From: Dipteronia dyeriana
Taxonomy: Eukaryota > Streptophyta > Magnoliopsida > Sapindales > Sapindaceae
DNA length: 64,000 bases
Assembly (NCBI GenBank): GCA_032871835.1
Contig: CM065296.1
Span: 58,360,186 to 58,424,185 of the forward strand
Reading direction: 5' to 3'
The notes under the pieces are model-generated. The model made no database searches, was not told the DNA's origin, and saw only the letters and a program-made list of their open reading frames with translations. Every line of letters starts with the position of its first letter. The stretch's first letter is position 1. A program made the translations under genes and the position numbers. Shown piece by piece: positions 11,362 to 23,749 of the stretch.

Positions 11362-14300
11362 TGTTAGGATTATGCTCGATAGCAAGAGTGTAATATTGTA
11401 ATTAACAATCTTTTCATATGAATAAAGTGATTTCTAGTTTAACAAATTATATAGCATTTACAGTTTAATTATTATAATTGTCAAAAGTAAATATTCATAA
11501 GGTCAAAATACTATGAGAAAAAAGAATTGTTCATACATCTAGATATGTATGAGGTAGACACAATTCTTTAGTTAGTCTTGAATAATATTCACAACTTAAG
11601 ATAGAAGGTTGGGCGCCTTTATCTTGTCAAAGTTGTAGATTCTTTTGCTAGCATTTGAGTGGGATCAAATGTGTTATGATGAGTCTAAAATCATCAAAGC
11701 GTGGTGTCTTTGGACAAAAGAATCTAGTGCACTGGGTGTATTGAATAGGATCAAAATGAAATACTTTATCTAGAACCGTAAATGGATAAAAGTTTTCATT
11801 TGAAGACAATCAGAAAGTCTATCTTAATCTTGAGATAAATGATGGACTTATGGTTGCAAATGTTATCATTTGAGCTATCAATGAGTACAATTATATAGCA
11901 TAGTCTATCCTCGATAGTTTGGTGGTATTCATTTGTTAATTAACTAATTAACTTAATTAACCCCCGCTCCTAGGTTTATAGACACACATTTTAAAGGGAA
12001 TTTTTAGTAACTATGTGTAACTAAACCCTTTTTATGGGATTGATATAGAAACATGTGGATCTTGGGTATTTGTATGGGCTTTTAATAATAATATGTTCGC
12101 CTATTATGTTCTATTCATTGTATCAATAGATTATATTCTTTATGTGACTAATTGAGAATATCACTTGTTGATTGCAATAATGGTAGGATTATTTATGACA
12201 AAACAAATTGAGAATGAACAACCGTAATTGGTTAGAGCACCTAGTGAATAGAATAGGTTAATTAGAGGATATAGCAACTCCAATTGCTTAGTCCATTTGA
12301 TTGTAATTAACCGATCCCCCATTATCCCTTCTTTCTACATATCATAGGTGAGGAATTTTGGTAGGAAGTGTTTTGGTTTTGTTTCGATGACCATCTCACA
12401 CTTATAAATACAATTGGTATGTAATAGTTGAGAACGGTTCTTAAAGAAGTCATTTATACAATGCCTAATGTCTTCTTATGACTCTATCAAGCACAACTTG
12501 CTTAAATTGACGCTCTATCTCCACTTAATTTTTGTTTATGTATCATACATATATAGAAGAATAAAACCCAAGGTAATTGAAGATCATAAAGCTCAAAACA
12601 CAAAAGATGAATCAAATGCCTTGACAAAAAGTGCAGCCACAAAATTTGATGTAGAACACCATATAAACTTGAACAAAAGACATCAAACTTGCTAAGAGAT
12701 GATAGAGGATTCAATTACAAAGATTCTCCAGCTTAAATCACTAAAATCGGATGTAAAATGAGTGATTTATGGTGTTTAGAAGTTGGCAAAATTCTAAGAA
12801 ATATTTCTGCACATTTTATTCTTTTAAAAAATGAGAGGGAGAGAGAATTTAAATAAGAGAAAGGGTGGGAAAATGAGGTGGAGAGAAAAGATTCTTAGGT
12901 GGCCTATCACCCCACACCACATGGGCACCCCATGGAGGTGCGTGGGCCACACGGGGACAGAAGGCCTCTCTTCCCATGAGGTTCACACGCCTCCACGTGA
13001 GAGGGGTGAAAGTGGCAATTTTCCACTCCTGCCGACTGTGAGCCTTCTGTTCATCTCTCATGTTCTTCGACCGTATTTTGGACTGCTGACAAGTGCCATT
13101 TTGTATTTGTAAATAGTTTGCCAAACAAAATTTATAAACCCTATTCCATAGAGATCGTGTTATGCCAATGTGATCAAATTTATGCTCTAACTAATGCAAT
13201 GAAGATAAATGCTAATAACGTAAATTGAATGGCATTTGAATTGAAATTAAGAATTGCACCTACTATTAAGCTAATGAAACTAAACACAATAAAAGATAAT
13301 GAAATGAGTGTGTGAAAGTATATAAGGATAGATATGGAAGTCAATGTTGGGATTATGCTCGATAGTAAAAGTATACTAATGTATTTGACAATCTTTTCAT
13401 ATTAATAAAGTGATTTCTAGTTTAACAAATCTTATAGCATTTATAGTTTAATTATTATAATTGTCAAAAGTAAATAATCATAAGGTCAAAAAACTATGAG
13501 AAAAGAAGAATTGTTCATACATCTAAATATGTATGAGGCATACACAATTCTTTAGTTAGTCTTGAATAATATTCACAACTTAAGATAAAGGTTGGACGCC
13601 TTTATCTTGTCAAAGTTGTAGATTCTTTTGCTAGCATTTGAGTGGGATCAAATGTGTTATGATGAGTCTAAAATCATCAAAGCGTGGTGTCTTTGGGCAA
13701 AAGAATCTAGTGCACTGGGTGTATTGAATAGGATCAAAATGAAATACTTTATCTAGAACCGTCAATGGATAAAAGTTTTCATTTGAAGACAATCAGAAAG
13801 TCTATCTTAATCTTGAGATAAATGATGGACTTATGGTTGCAAATGTTATCATTTGAGCTATCAATGAGTACAATTATATAGCATAGTCTATCCTCGATAG
13901 TTTGGTGGTATTCATTTGTTAATCGATAGAGGACTTCATTTATAGATATGGACATCGTGGCTCTATTTATTGAATGAGAGTAGAATACCATCATATGGAT
14001 GTTTTGAGGTATTGGACATTAAATCTTAACGTTAAGTTTTCAATAGTGTCTATTGAAACATGGCTTCTGGACAAGTCAAAATATCCAAGTTCAAAATGTG
14101 GTCATATGAGTAAATATGGTAACTTGGAGAGCTATAGGCGATCTATGAGCTCTTGGCGATTACTGGTATTCTTCACGAGGATACACTTTCTCCAATAAGG
14201 TTGTCTCGAGTACGAATGAGTAACATAAACTTATTCTATCTTTATTTCAGAGTTCAATTTTAGTTCTTTAGTGGAATGAACTAAAATTAAATAGATTGGA

Positions 14301-15818
14301 CCTAAGTGAATCATTTGTTGATTGTGATTGGGTTGTGTCTATTGGAGCTTAAATTTAGATAGCCCGCCAAGATCCTCAATCCACACGAACTTGCATGGAT
14401 CACTTAATATATTCTACCGGAATAATAGGGGTCCATCTAGAATTGTAATAAGGCATGTGAACTTTTTTCTTTTTGTAAGAATAGGTCTAGTTCACATGTG
14501 GACTTTTTATTAAGGTCCAATGGATTTAATAAAATGAGAAAAATAATATATGACCTTTATACTAGGTATGGGCGACAAAGGCTATGGTGTATAGCTTTAA
14601 TAAATTATTTTTATTTTATTATTATTTAATTAAATGGAAATTAATTAATTTGTTGATTAATTAATTATTTAATTAAAAGTAAAAATCTTTTCCTATTAGG
14701 AGATGGTCTTTTAAAACTATACTATTGTTGGTAGTCTAGTTAACGTTAAAAACTATATTTGATAAGTAGATAAATAAAAGGAGTTATTTATCTAATCAAA
14801 TTAGGAAGTCTTTAATATGGTTACAAACACACTATTGAGTAGGATTAGGAGTCTTGTTGTAGGAAAGATTTTGGAAAAGGATTCTTGGTCACCAAGTAAA
14901 ACTACTTAGTGGTAGAATTCTTATTTGAAAAGGATTCATAAACACCAAGTTAATCTACCTAAGGATAGGATTATTGTCCATCAAGTAATCTTTCTTAGGA
15001 AAGATTAAACACTCCTAATCTACTTCAAACAAGGGAAATTCGGCCAACACAATATATAGTTAAAGGAGTAGTTAGTTTTCTTCTAAGATGAGGATTCTAA
15101 CTACCAAATAAATCTACATAAGGAAATGATTCTTGCCAACCAAGTGAATCCTTCTTAGGAAAGGATTTATGAACCTATATATATGTGGATGATGAATTCA
15201 GCTAGCCCTAAGAAACTTTAGAGAGGAATTTCGGCCAAGCCATATTTTTCTTAGTGAATAATTCGGCTATCATAGAATTTTGAGGGAGAAAAATCTGATT
15301 TTACTCTAGACAAAATTCAATATTCTCTAAGCAATAGTGTGTGAATTCGGCCAAGTAGAGAAAAAAAGGGGAACGTTATTGTATTGGATAGTATACTAAT
15401 ATCCTTTACATCAAAAGGGTTTTATGTACAACATCGAATCAAGGTTCACGCTAGTTACAATCAAATTGATTGATAATTCACAAGTGACCGGACGTTCTTG
15501 GATTTTTTCTCTTGGAGGATATTTGTAACTAACAAAGAAAAGATTTTTTGCTTTGTCTCCATCATCAAGAATACAATTTAAAGAAAGGGAGCCCACACTC
15601 CTAGGTGATTCACGTTCGTGATTGGATTGGAAGATCTTGCGGAATTAATTCGGCGCTTGTTCAATCCTCACGAGAAAAAGGCACGATACTTTTATATACA
15701 TCAATTAATCTAGGGTTAAGGTTCTCGTTGCATAAAAGGGAAGTTTTTATTTATATGAAAACCCTAATTTCGTATTTTCTCATGCTTCCACTGCGTTTCT
15801 AACCGTTTTTCCCTAGCA
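11362..15818 (+). mobile_element. Angela-like solo LTR 'X' (sense) nested in Y
   Basis: X starts TGTTAGGATTATGCTC at 11362 and ends TTTTTCCCTAGCA at 15818. The uninterrupted LTR would be 11362-11940 plus 13924-15818, about 2.47 kb. A foreign segment, 11938-13710, and a 213-bp repeat of its own sequence (11728-11940 = 13711-13923) interrupt it. X and the main part of Y abut end to end at 15818/15819 in opposite orientation. No 5-bp TSD is visible: GTATA on the left, CCGAA on the right. Confidence 0.8.
11938..13710 (-). repeat. Left arm of inverted duplication
   Basis: It is the reverse complement of 17553-19347 with only a handful of substitutions seen along 1.77 kb, apart from the homopolymer tract (CCCCC at 11961-11965 against 27 G at 19298-19324). 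It contains an inverted copy of the edge of the SIRE-like LTR, the whole flanking stretch 17919-19256, and the first part of LTR Y. The arms differ in length by 22 bp, accounted for by the homopolymer. Confidence 0.92.
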
Positions 15819-17918
15819 CCGAATTGAATCCGCAAGATTTTCCAATCCAATCACGAACGTGAATCACCTAGGAGTGTGGGCTTCCTTTCTTTAAATTGTA
15901 TACCTGAGGATGGAAACAAACAAAATCTTTTTCTTTATTAGTTACAATAATCCTCCAAGAAGAAAATAAAGAGCGTTAGGTCACTTGTGAATTATCAATC
16001 AAATTGATTGAAACTCGCTTGAACCTTGATTCGATGTTGTACACAAAACTTTTTTAATGTAAAGGCTACTAGTGTACTATCGAAAACAAAGCGTTCTTTC
16101 TTCCTTTTCTTCTTTGCCGAATCTCACACTATTTCATAGAGTTGATCGAATTTTGTCTAGAGCAAAAACAAAATTTTCTTCCAAAATTCTTATGGTGGCC
16201 GAATTCCCTCCAAGTAGAATTTCTTAGGTTGACCAAAATCTTCTCTTTAAAATTACTTGGGCTGGCCAAAATTCCTTCTTAGAATTATATGGCTGGCCGA
16301 AATTCATTATATATATATATATATATATATATAGAGGATCATAAATCCTTTCCTAAGAAGGATTTACTTGGTGAGTAAGAATCCTATCCTTATGTGGATT
16401 TACTTGGTGACCAAGAATCTTTTTCCAAAATGAATTCTTTCCTACACCAAGATTCTTAATCCAACTCAATAGTGTACTTGTAACCATATTAAAGATTTCA
16501 TAATTTGAATAGATAAATAATTCTTTTAATTTATCTACTTATCAAATATAATCTTCAATATTAATTATACTACCAACAATAGTATAAAATTTGGAGACCT
16601 TCTCCTACTACAAAAAGATTTTGACTTTTAATTAAATAATTAATTAATTACCAAATTAATTAATTTCCATTTAATTAAATAATAAAATAAAAATAATAAA
16701 ATTAAGCTAAACTATATAGCTTTACCGCCCAACACCATATATGGGCCATTATATTATTTTTTCTATTTTATTAAATCCATTGGATCTTAATAAAAAGTCT
16801 ACATGTGAACTAGACCCATTCTTACAAAAAGAAACAAGTCCACATGCCTCAATGCAATTCTAGATGGACCCCTAAATTGGTCCGGTAGAATATATCAAGT
16901 GATCCATGCAAGTTCGTGTGGATTGGGGATCTTGGTGGGCTATCTAAATTTAAGCTCCAATAGACACAGCCCAATCACAATCAACAAATGATTTACTTAG
17001 GTCCGATCGATAAATTTTAGTTCATCCTACTAAAGAACTAAAATTGCACTCTTAAATAAAGATAGAATAGGTTAATATTTCTTACTCATACCCTATACAA
17101 CCTTATTGAAGAAAGTGCATCCTCGTGAAAAATACCAGTAATCGCCAAGAGCTCATAGACCACCTATAGCTCTCCAAGTTATCATATTTACTCATATGAC
17201 CACATTTTGAACTTGGATATTTTGACTTGTCTAGAAGCCAAGTTTCAATAGACACTTAACGTTAAGATTTAATATCCAGTACTCAAAACATTCATATGAT
17301 GATATTCTACTCCCGTTTCATAAATGGAACCACGATGTCCATATCTATAAATGAAGTCCTCTATCGATTAACAAATGAATACCACCAAAATATTGAGGAT
17401 AGACTATGCTATATAATCGTACTCATTGATAGATCAAATGATAACACTTACAACCATAAGTCCATCATTTATCTCAGGATTGAGATAGACTCTCCGATTG
17501 TCTTCAAGTGAAAACTTTTATCCATTGGCGGTTCTAGATAAAGTATTTCACTCTAGATTCTTTTGCCCAAAGACACCACGCTTTGATGATTTTAGACTCA
17601 TCATAACACATTTGATCCCACTCAAATGCTAGCAAAAGAATCTACAACTTTGACAAGATAAAGGCGTCCAACCTTTATCTTAAGTTGTGAATATTATTCA
17701 AGACTAACTAAAGAATTGTGTATGCCTCATACATATTTAGATGTATGAACAATTTTTCTTTTCTCATAGTTTTTTGACCTTATGATTATTTACTTTTGAC
17801 AATTATAATAATTAAACTATAAATGCTATAAGATTTGTTAAACTAGAAATCACTTTATTAATATGAAAAGATTGTCAAATACATTATTATACTTTTACTA
17901 TCGAGCATAATCCCAACA

Positions 17919-19256
17919 TTGACTTCCATATCTATCCTTATATACTTTCACACACTCATTTCATTATCTTTTATTGTGTTTAGTTTCATTAGCTTAATAG
18001 TAGGTGCAATTCTTAATTTCAATTCAAATGCCATTCAATTTACGTTATTAGCATTTATCTTCATTGCATTAGTTAGAGCATAAATTTGATCACATTGGCA
18101 TAACACGATCTCTATGGAATAGGGTTTATAAATTTTGTTTGGCAAACTATTTACAAATACAAAATGGCACTTGTCAGCAGTCCAAAATACGGTCGAAGAA
18201 CATGAGAGATGAACAGAAGGCTCACAGTCGGCAGGAGTGGAAAATTGCCACTTTCACCCCTCTCACGTGGAGGCGTGTGAACCTCATGGGAAGAGAGGCC
18301 TTCTGTCCCCGTGTGGCCCACGCACCTCCATGGGGTGCCCATGTGGTGTGGGGTGATAGGCCACCTAAGAATCTTTTCTCTCCACCTCATTTTCCCACCC
18401 TTTCTCTTATTTAAATTCTCTCTCCCTCTCATTTTTTAAAAGAATAAAATGTGCAGAAATATTTCTTAGAATTTTGCCAACTTCTAAACACCATAAATCA
18501 CTCATTTTACATCCGATTTTAGTGATTTAAGCTTGAGAATCTTTGTAATTGAATCCTCTATCATCTCTTAGCAAGTTTGATGTCTTTTGTTCAAGTTTAT
18601 ATGGTGTTCTACATCAAATTTTGTGGCTGCACTTTTTGTCAAGGCATTTGATTCATCTTTTGTGTTTTGAGCTTTATGATCTTCAATTACCTTGGGTTTT
18701 ATTCTTCTATATATGTATGATACATAAACAAAAATTAAGTGGAGATAGAGCGTCAATTTAAGCTAGTTGTGCTTGATAGAGTCATAAGAAGACATTAGGC
18801 ATTGTATAAATGACTTCTTTAAGAACCGTTCTCAACTATTACATACCAATTGTATTTACAAGTGTGAGATGGTCATCGAAACAAAAGCAAAACACTTCCT
18901 ACCAAAATTCCTCACCTATGATATGTAGAAAGAAGGGATAATGGGGGATCGGTTAATTACAATCAAATGGACTAAGCAATTGGAGTTGCTATATCCTCTA
19001 ATTAACCTATTCTATTCACTAGGTGCTCTAACCAATTACGGTTGTTCATTCTCAATTTGTTTTGTCATAAATAATCCTACCATTATTGCAATCAACAAGT
19101 GATATTCTCAATTAGTCACATAAAGAATATAATCTATTGATACAATGAATAGAACATAATAGGCGAACATATTATTATTAAAGGCCCATACAAATACCCA
19201 AGATCCACATGTTTCTATATCAATCCCATAAAAAGGGTTTAGTTACACATAGTTAC
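17919..19256. other. Non-LTR DNA with a GC-richer block; no gene called
   Basis: This 1.34-kb region resembles none of the LTRs here. A GC-richer block at about 18170-18370, with short opposed open frames of 91 and 93 codons, is followed by a pyrimidine-rich TTCTCTCTCCCTCTC stretch. The same frames recur in the left arm only because that arm is a copy. I recognise no protein motif; a promoter or 5' end of a decayed gene or element is possible. Confidence 0.5.
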
Positions 19257-19297
19257 TAAAAATTCCCTTTAAAATGTGTCTATAAACCTAGGAGCGA

Positions 19298-19324
<27 letters not shown>
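19298..19324. repeat. Poly-G tract (27 G) in SIRE-like LTR
   Basis: An uninterrupted G run sits at the position of the CACCCCCC motif near the LTR 3' end. Other copies have 19 G (25211-25229), 6 G (about 20590) and 5-6 C (11961, 4382). Confidence 0.9.
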
Positions 19325-19329
<5 letters not shown>

Positions 19330-20561
19330 TAAGTTAATTAGTTAATTGCCAACTTTTCTTGATTAATCAATATTCAAAATTCACCTAATAAATATAAATA
19401 TACAACATCAAGTGTAAAGTACGGAAATATAAATAACACAAGAAGTATATGTAGAAAACTCTCCAAATGGGAAAAAACCACGGGCTATTCTGCTAGCCAC
19501 ACATGATAATAGAAATCAACTATATGAGTAAAAATTTATACCCTCAAGTGATACTTGGACTCTCACTCTCGACAACCTCAGGCTATGACCACTACCACTT
19601 ACCATTCTTGGTTCAATCCCTAGTGATATCCCCTGATACACTACTTTTGGCATGAGCACCTCTTACTCTACCCCTCAGGCCTTTTACAGTGGATACCCGA
19701 CCAATTGCTTGCCAACCCACCCTTGGTTGCAAGGCTTCTCTTGCTTGTGCAACTTCACACCGAAGCCACAAGACTTTGACTCAATGAAGAGTATATGGTC
19801 TAAGTGTATATATGATGCTATGCTCAAATGCAATAATATGTAAGCCCAAACACAAAATGCTCAACTAGATGTAGATAATGTAATATAACATCCTAGTTAT
19901 CAACAGTGCCTATGCCCATAAATAAGGACTCAATTAGATTTATAGATAAAATCTAACAACCTAATTGTCAATGAAAGTCTAACCAACATAAGTTGTCACA
20001 ATATGTAATCAAGGGCAATCAATATGTAATCAAGAAATGCATTTAATGAGGCATACAAATAAATGTTCATAAACTAGACTAGATGCACAAAGTCAACCTA
20101 ATCATCAATTAAGCATGCATGAACATTCATGGCTTAGATATTTAGGCAAAAATGACATAATCAATTAAACTATCAAAATACAAACCCAATCATGTTATCA
20201 TTCAACAATAATATGCATTCAAAAATGATTTTTATAAATCCTATGCAACAAAAACGAATTCTTGGACTTTAAGAACAACAATCAAAGATCAAAGTTTATT
20301 CTTACTTACTGTTATATGTATATTTTATTAAATCTACACGTCATTGACAGATTAGATAGCCTCCCAAGAAGATTGCCAGATACTCATCCAGACTGGCATA
20401 TAGAAAACACCATCGGCGGTATCGCCTAGACACAAGAACCCGAGTAAGACAGAATACAAATACTCGGCACATTCAGCTTTACTCGGGACACCATGTGATG
20501 TCCGAGTAAAGAAGTTGTCGAGAAATATGTGATCCACATAAGTAAATGAGCCCAATGAAGG

Positions 20562-22803
20562 TGAAATTTCCCTATAAAGTGTGCGTCTAATAACCTAGGG
20601 GGGAGTGAATAAGTTTAAATCAAGTTAATTACCATTTTTTCTTGATTAGTCAATATTTGAAATTCACCCAATAAAACAAACATATAACTTCAAGTATAAA
20701 GTGCGGAAATATAAATAACACTTGATGTTTACGTTGAAACCCTCCAAATGGGAAAAATCACGGGCTATTCTACTAGCCACACATGATCACAGAAATCCAC
20801 TATATGAGAAAAAGGTTGCACCCTCAAGTGATTCTCGGGCTCTCACTCTCGACAACCTCAGGCTATGGACACCGCCACTCACCACTCTTGGTTGAGTCCC
20901 TAGTGATATCCCCTGGTACACTACTCTTGGCGTGATCACCTCCTACTCTACCCCTCGGGCCTTTTATAGTGGATACCCAACCGATTGTTTGCCAACCTAA
21001 CCTTGGTTGCAAGACTTGACTTGCTTGTACAACTTCACCTAGAAGCCACAAGACTTTGACTCTATGAAGAGTATTTGGTCTAAGTGAAATAATCAATGAA
21101 TGCTCAATGCAAAATATGTTGGACCAAACATATAATGCTTAACTAGGTGTAGATAATGCAATACAACAGCCTAGTTATTAAACAATGACTACATGCCCTA
21201 TACATAAGGACTCAATTAGATGCAAAAGGATTCTAGCAACCTAATTGTTAATAAAAGTCCAACCAACACAAGTTGTCACAACATATAATCAAGGGCAATA
21301 TTTTGCAATCAATAAATGCAATCAATGAGGCATAAACAATTATGTCTAAATGCAATGCATAAAGACTTAACTAGATATGGATACGCAATATTACAATCTA
21401 GTTATCAAACAAAGCCTCTTCAACAAAAGTTGTCAATAAACATGGCATGGTCAATAAATGCAATCATGAGATGGAATCTACATGACCTAATTAGCTAGAT
21501 GGAAAATATGTCCTAAAAGCTAGCTATCAAAAAACAAACCCAATCATGTTATCAAGACTCATAAATATATGCAATAAAGTAGAGTCTAGGTATTTAATCA
21601 AACAATAAATACCTAATCTAGAGTAAGAAGAATAGTAAATGATGTTCAATGAAGTTCTTACTTACCTAGTCATGAAACCAAGAACACCCATGCTCATATG
21701 ATAAACAATGATGTAAGATGGAGATGGGTTTTGGGTTTAGAGAGTTAAAGAATAACTCTTGGAGCTTCTCTCTCAAAGAAAATACTTTCTCACACTAAAA
21801 AATGGTTTGGAAGCTCTAAAAAATGAGTGAGGAAGAAGATGACATATAAATATAAGCCAACGAGCAAAACTACATTGTTTTGAAAATGCCCAAAATTTTA
21901 CTTAGTGCGCTGGTGAGATGCACCGGTCAACAAACGCCATACCAGCGCATACCTGCTGTCCAGGGGCACTGGTGAGGTGCGCTTGTGGATCGGCGCAGCT
22001 GCAATAGAACAACTGTCTAAAATTCAAGTGACCCAAAACGTGACCAAATGACATCGAAATCTTTCATATAATATACCGTTGTAAAGGTATGGAAATGTAC
22101 TTTCTACTCCAATCTACAAACATGATTTGGATATTTGTACAAAGAGTTATGGTCATTTAAGTGACCAAAGGTCAGAAACAAACAACAATAGAGTTGCCTT
22201 GTTTTTGTGGTCACTTTGGAAATTTCAAAACCAATCCAAACGGTCATGAAATATTACGAATAATATATCGTTGGAAAGGTATGGTGTCTATTTTGTGCAG
22301 AAACTTTCAAAACTCATTTTGAATAGTTGTATAAAAAGATACAGTCATAAGACCATAAAAAGGTTAGTTTTGAAAAACATTTAAATCATTGAAATACACT
22401 ATTTTGAAACTAGACACCTTACTCCATATAAAAAAAACCAAGAGAAGAATGACACATTCTCATATGGTCACTCAATGCGCTAAAACAAGCACACCATCGT
22501 GCAAGCGCGAACATAACACAATACCACACTTAAATCTATAAATGAAGTGCAAGTGTGATTGTGAGGAGATGGACACATATAAACAATATCAACACAAATG
22601 CAAGATCAACAAAGCATGCATGAGGTGTGTGTGCACCTAAACTCTTCAGGCGGCAAAGTCAAGTGAATATACCTTTTGCTCTTGAAGTCATGGAGATGCT
22701 TGGAACCTTGCCAATGAGGACCTAAGCTACCTATTACATAATCATGCCCAATGTGGTGTGGTTTGTCATGAAATAAGCCAATCATAAAATCGAGGTCCTT
22801 ACA
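20562..22803 (-). repeat. 3' LTR of SIRE-like element
   Basis: The minus strand starts TGTAAGGACCTCG at 22803, after the PPT, and ends GGGAAATTTCA at 20562; 2242 bp. The LTR includes AATATACCGTT and the CACCAGCGC-type motif cluster near 21900-22000. Confidence 0.9.
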
Positions 22804-23749
22804 ATCTCCCCCTTTGGCTATTCCATGACAAAACAACCACTTACAAATAAATCCTCAAAAGACAAAAATAAAGCTATTGTCCAAGAGATTAATTCTACAT
22901 TACAAAAGAGATCCTAAAATCTAAATCTTCAATACCTTCAATCTCTTTGTAGAATTATCATTGTACCTACACACAGTAGCAAGAAGCACTTTCCAAGAAC
23001 AAGTGCATGTGAGGTGAACAAATATAAAAAGCAATGGCACTTAATAAAGCAATATAAACAAATGCATGCGCAATGCTCCCCCTAAATGGGTTACTCTCTC
23101 TCATGATATCTCCCCAAAGCATAACCAATGCTCCCCCTATATTTCTCAAGACTTCTCCCCCTTTTTGTCATGAGATAGGCAAATGAGCTCCCCCTATCGA
23201 GTTGCTTTAGAAAAGAGTGCTATTAGCACAATTATGATGCATAATCATATAAATAAACTTTACACAACACAAGTAATTGAGAGAGATTCAAGTAGTTTTA
23301 TTTAAAGAAAAATGTGTGACAAGGGTGCTTTGTAAGCAGAACATGTTGCATTCAAATCCAAAACAAATGGTATTTGGCAAAGCAAACATCAAAAGGGTTT
23401 CCAAAAGAATTCAAACCAATTTGTACCCTTTTGTCGTAAGCAAACTAGATATAGTTTCAAAAAATTTGAAAATAAAGCAACTATATCAATCCTTAAAGGC
23501 AAATCAAGACATGAGTGACTATTGCACCCTTTTTGATTTTTCCAGATAATTATCTGTATGATAGTAGTCTTATTTCACTGTTAAGAAAGGAGAGAAGACT
23601 AATTTGGATATAAAATCCTTATTAATTGCATGGATACAAGATCCTTATTGATTAGTCCTCTCATTTGCACTCACACACATTTGTATTAAAGCAATCCAAC
23701 TCAATTCATGCATGTCATTTTAAGCAAGTTCACATGTCATGGAGATAAA
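22804..23749 (-). other. PPT and 3' noncoding region of SIRE-like element
   Basis: The PPT adjoining the LTR reads CCAAAGGGGGAGAT (22804-22817, minus), the characteristic SIRE/Maximus form. Four further GGGGGAG copies lie upstream, at about 23076, 23131, 23155 and 23188. The rest is noncoding AT-rich DNA between the last gag codons and the PPT, where pol should be. Confidence 0.75.

Larger units (their letters stand above)
11247..17918 (-). mobile_element. Angela-like solo LTR 'Y' (antisense), split by LTR 'X'
   Basis: Y consists of 11247-11361 and 15819-17918. On the minus strand it starts TGTTGGGATTATGCTCGATAG at 17918 and ends near 11247 (TG of the plus reading mutated to TA). The flanks TTAAC (11242-11246) and TTGAC (17919-17923) form a 5-bp TSD with one transition. 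About 40 bp of Y normally found between its two pieces is missing next to X, judged from the X copy around 15640-15700. No internal domain is present, hence solo LTR. Confidence 0.82.
17553..19347 (+). repeat. Right arm (apparent donor) of inverted duplication
   Basis: This copy sits in continuous context: LTR Y, then non-LTR DNA from 17919, then the SIRE-like LTR from 19257, each with matching TSDs. I therefore take it as the original and 11938-13710 as the copy. Confidence 0.88.

Noticed and set aside
12831..13124. Pair of 91/93-codon frames repeated identically at 18139-18432, suggesting a conserved small gene
   Set aside because: Identity is explained by the recent inverted duplication; no motif or start context supports a protein.
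11938..19347. Palindrome as an assembly artefact
   Set aside because: The arms differ by several scattered substitutions and the poly-G length, and both ends sit in different, interpretable contexts with a 213-bp repeat; an artefact would be identical and abrupt. Long reads should still confirm it.
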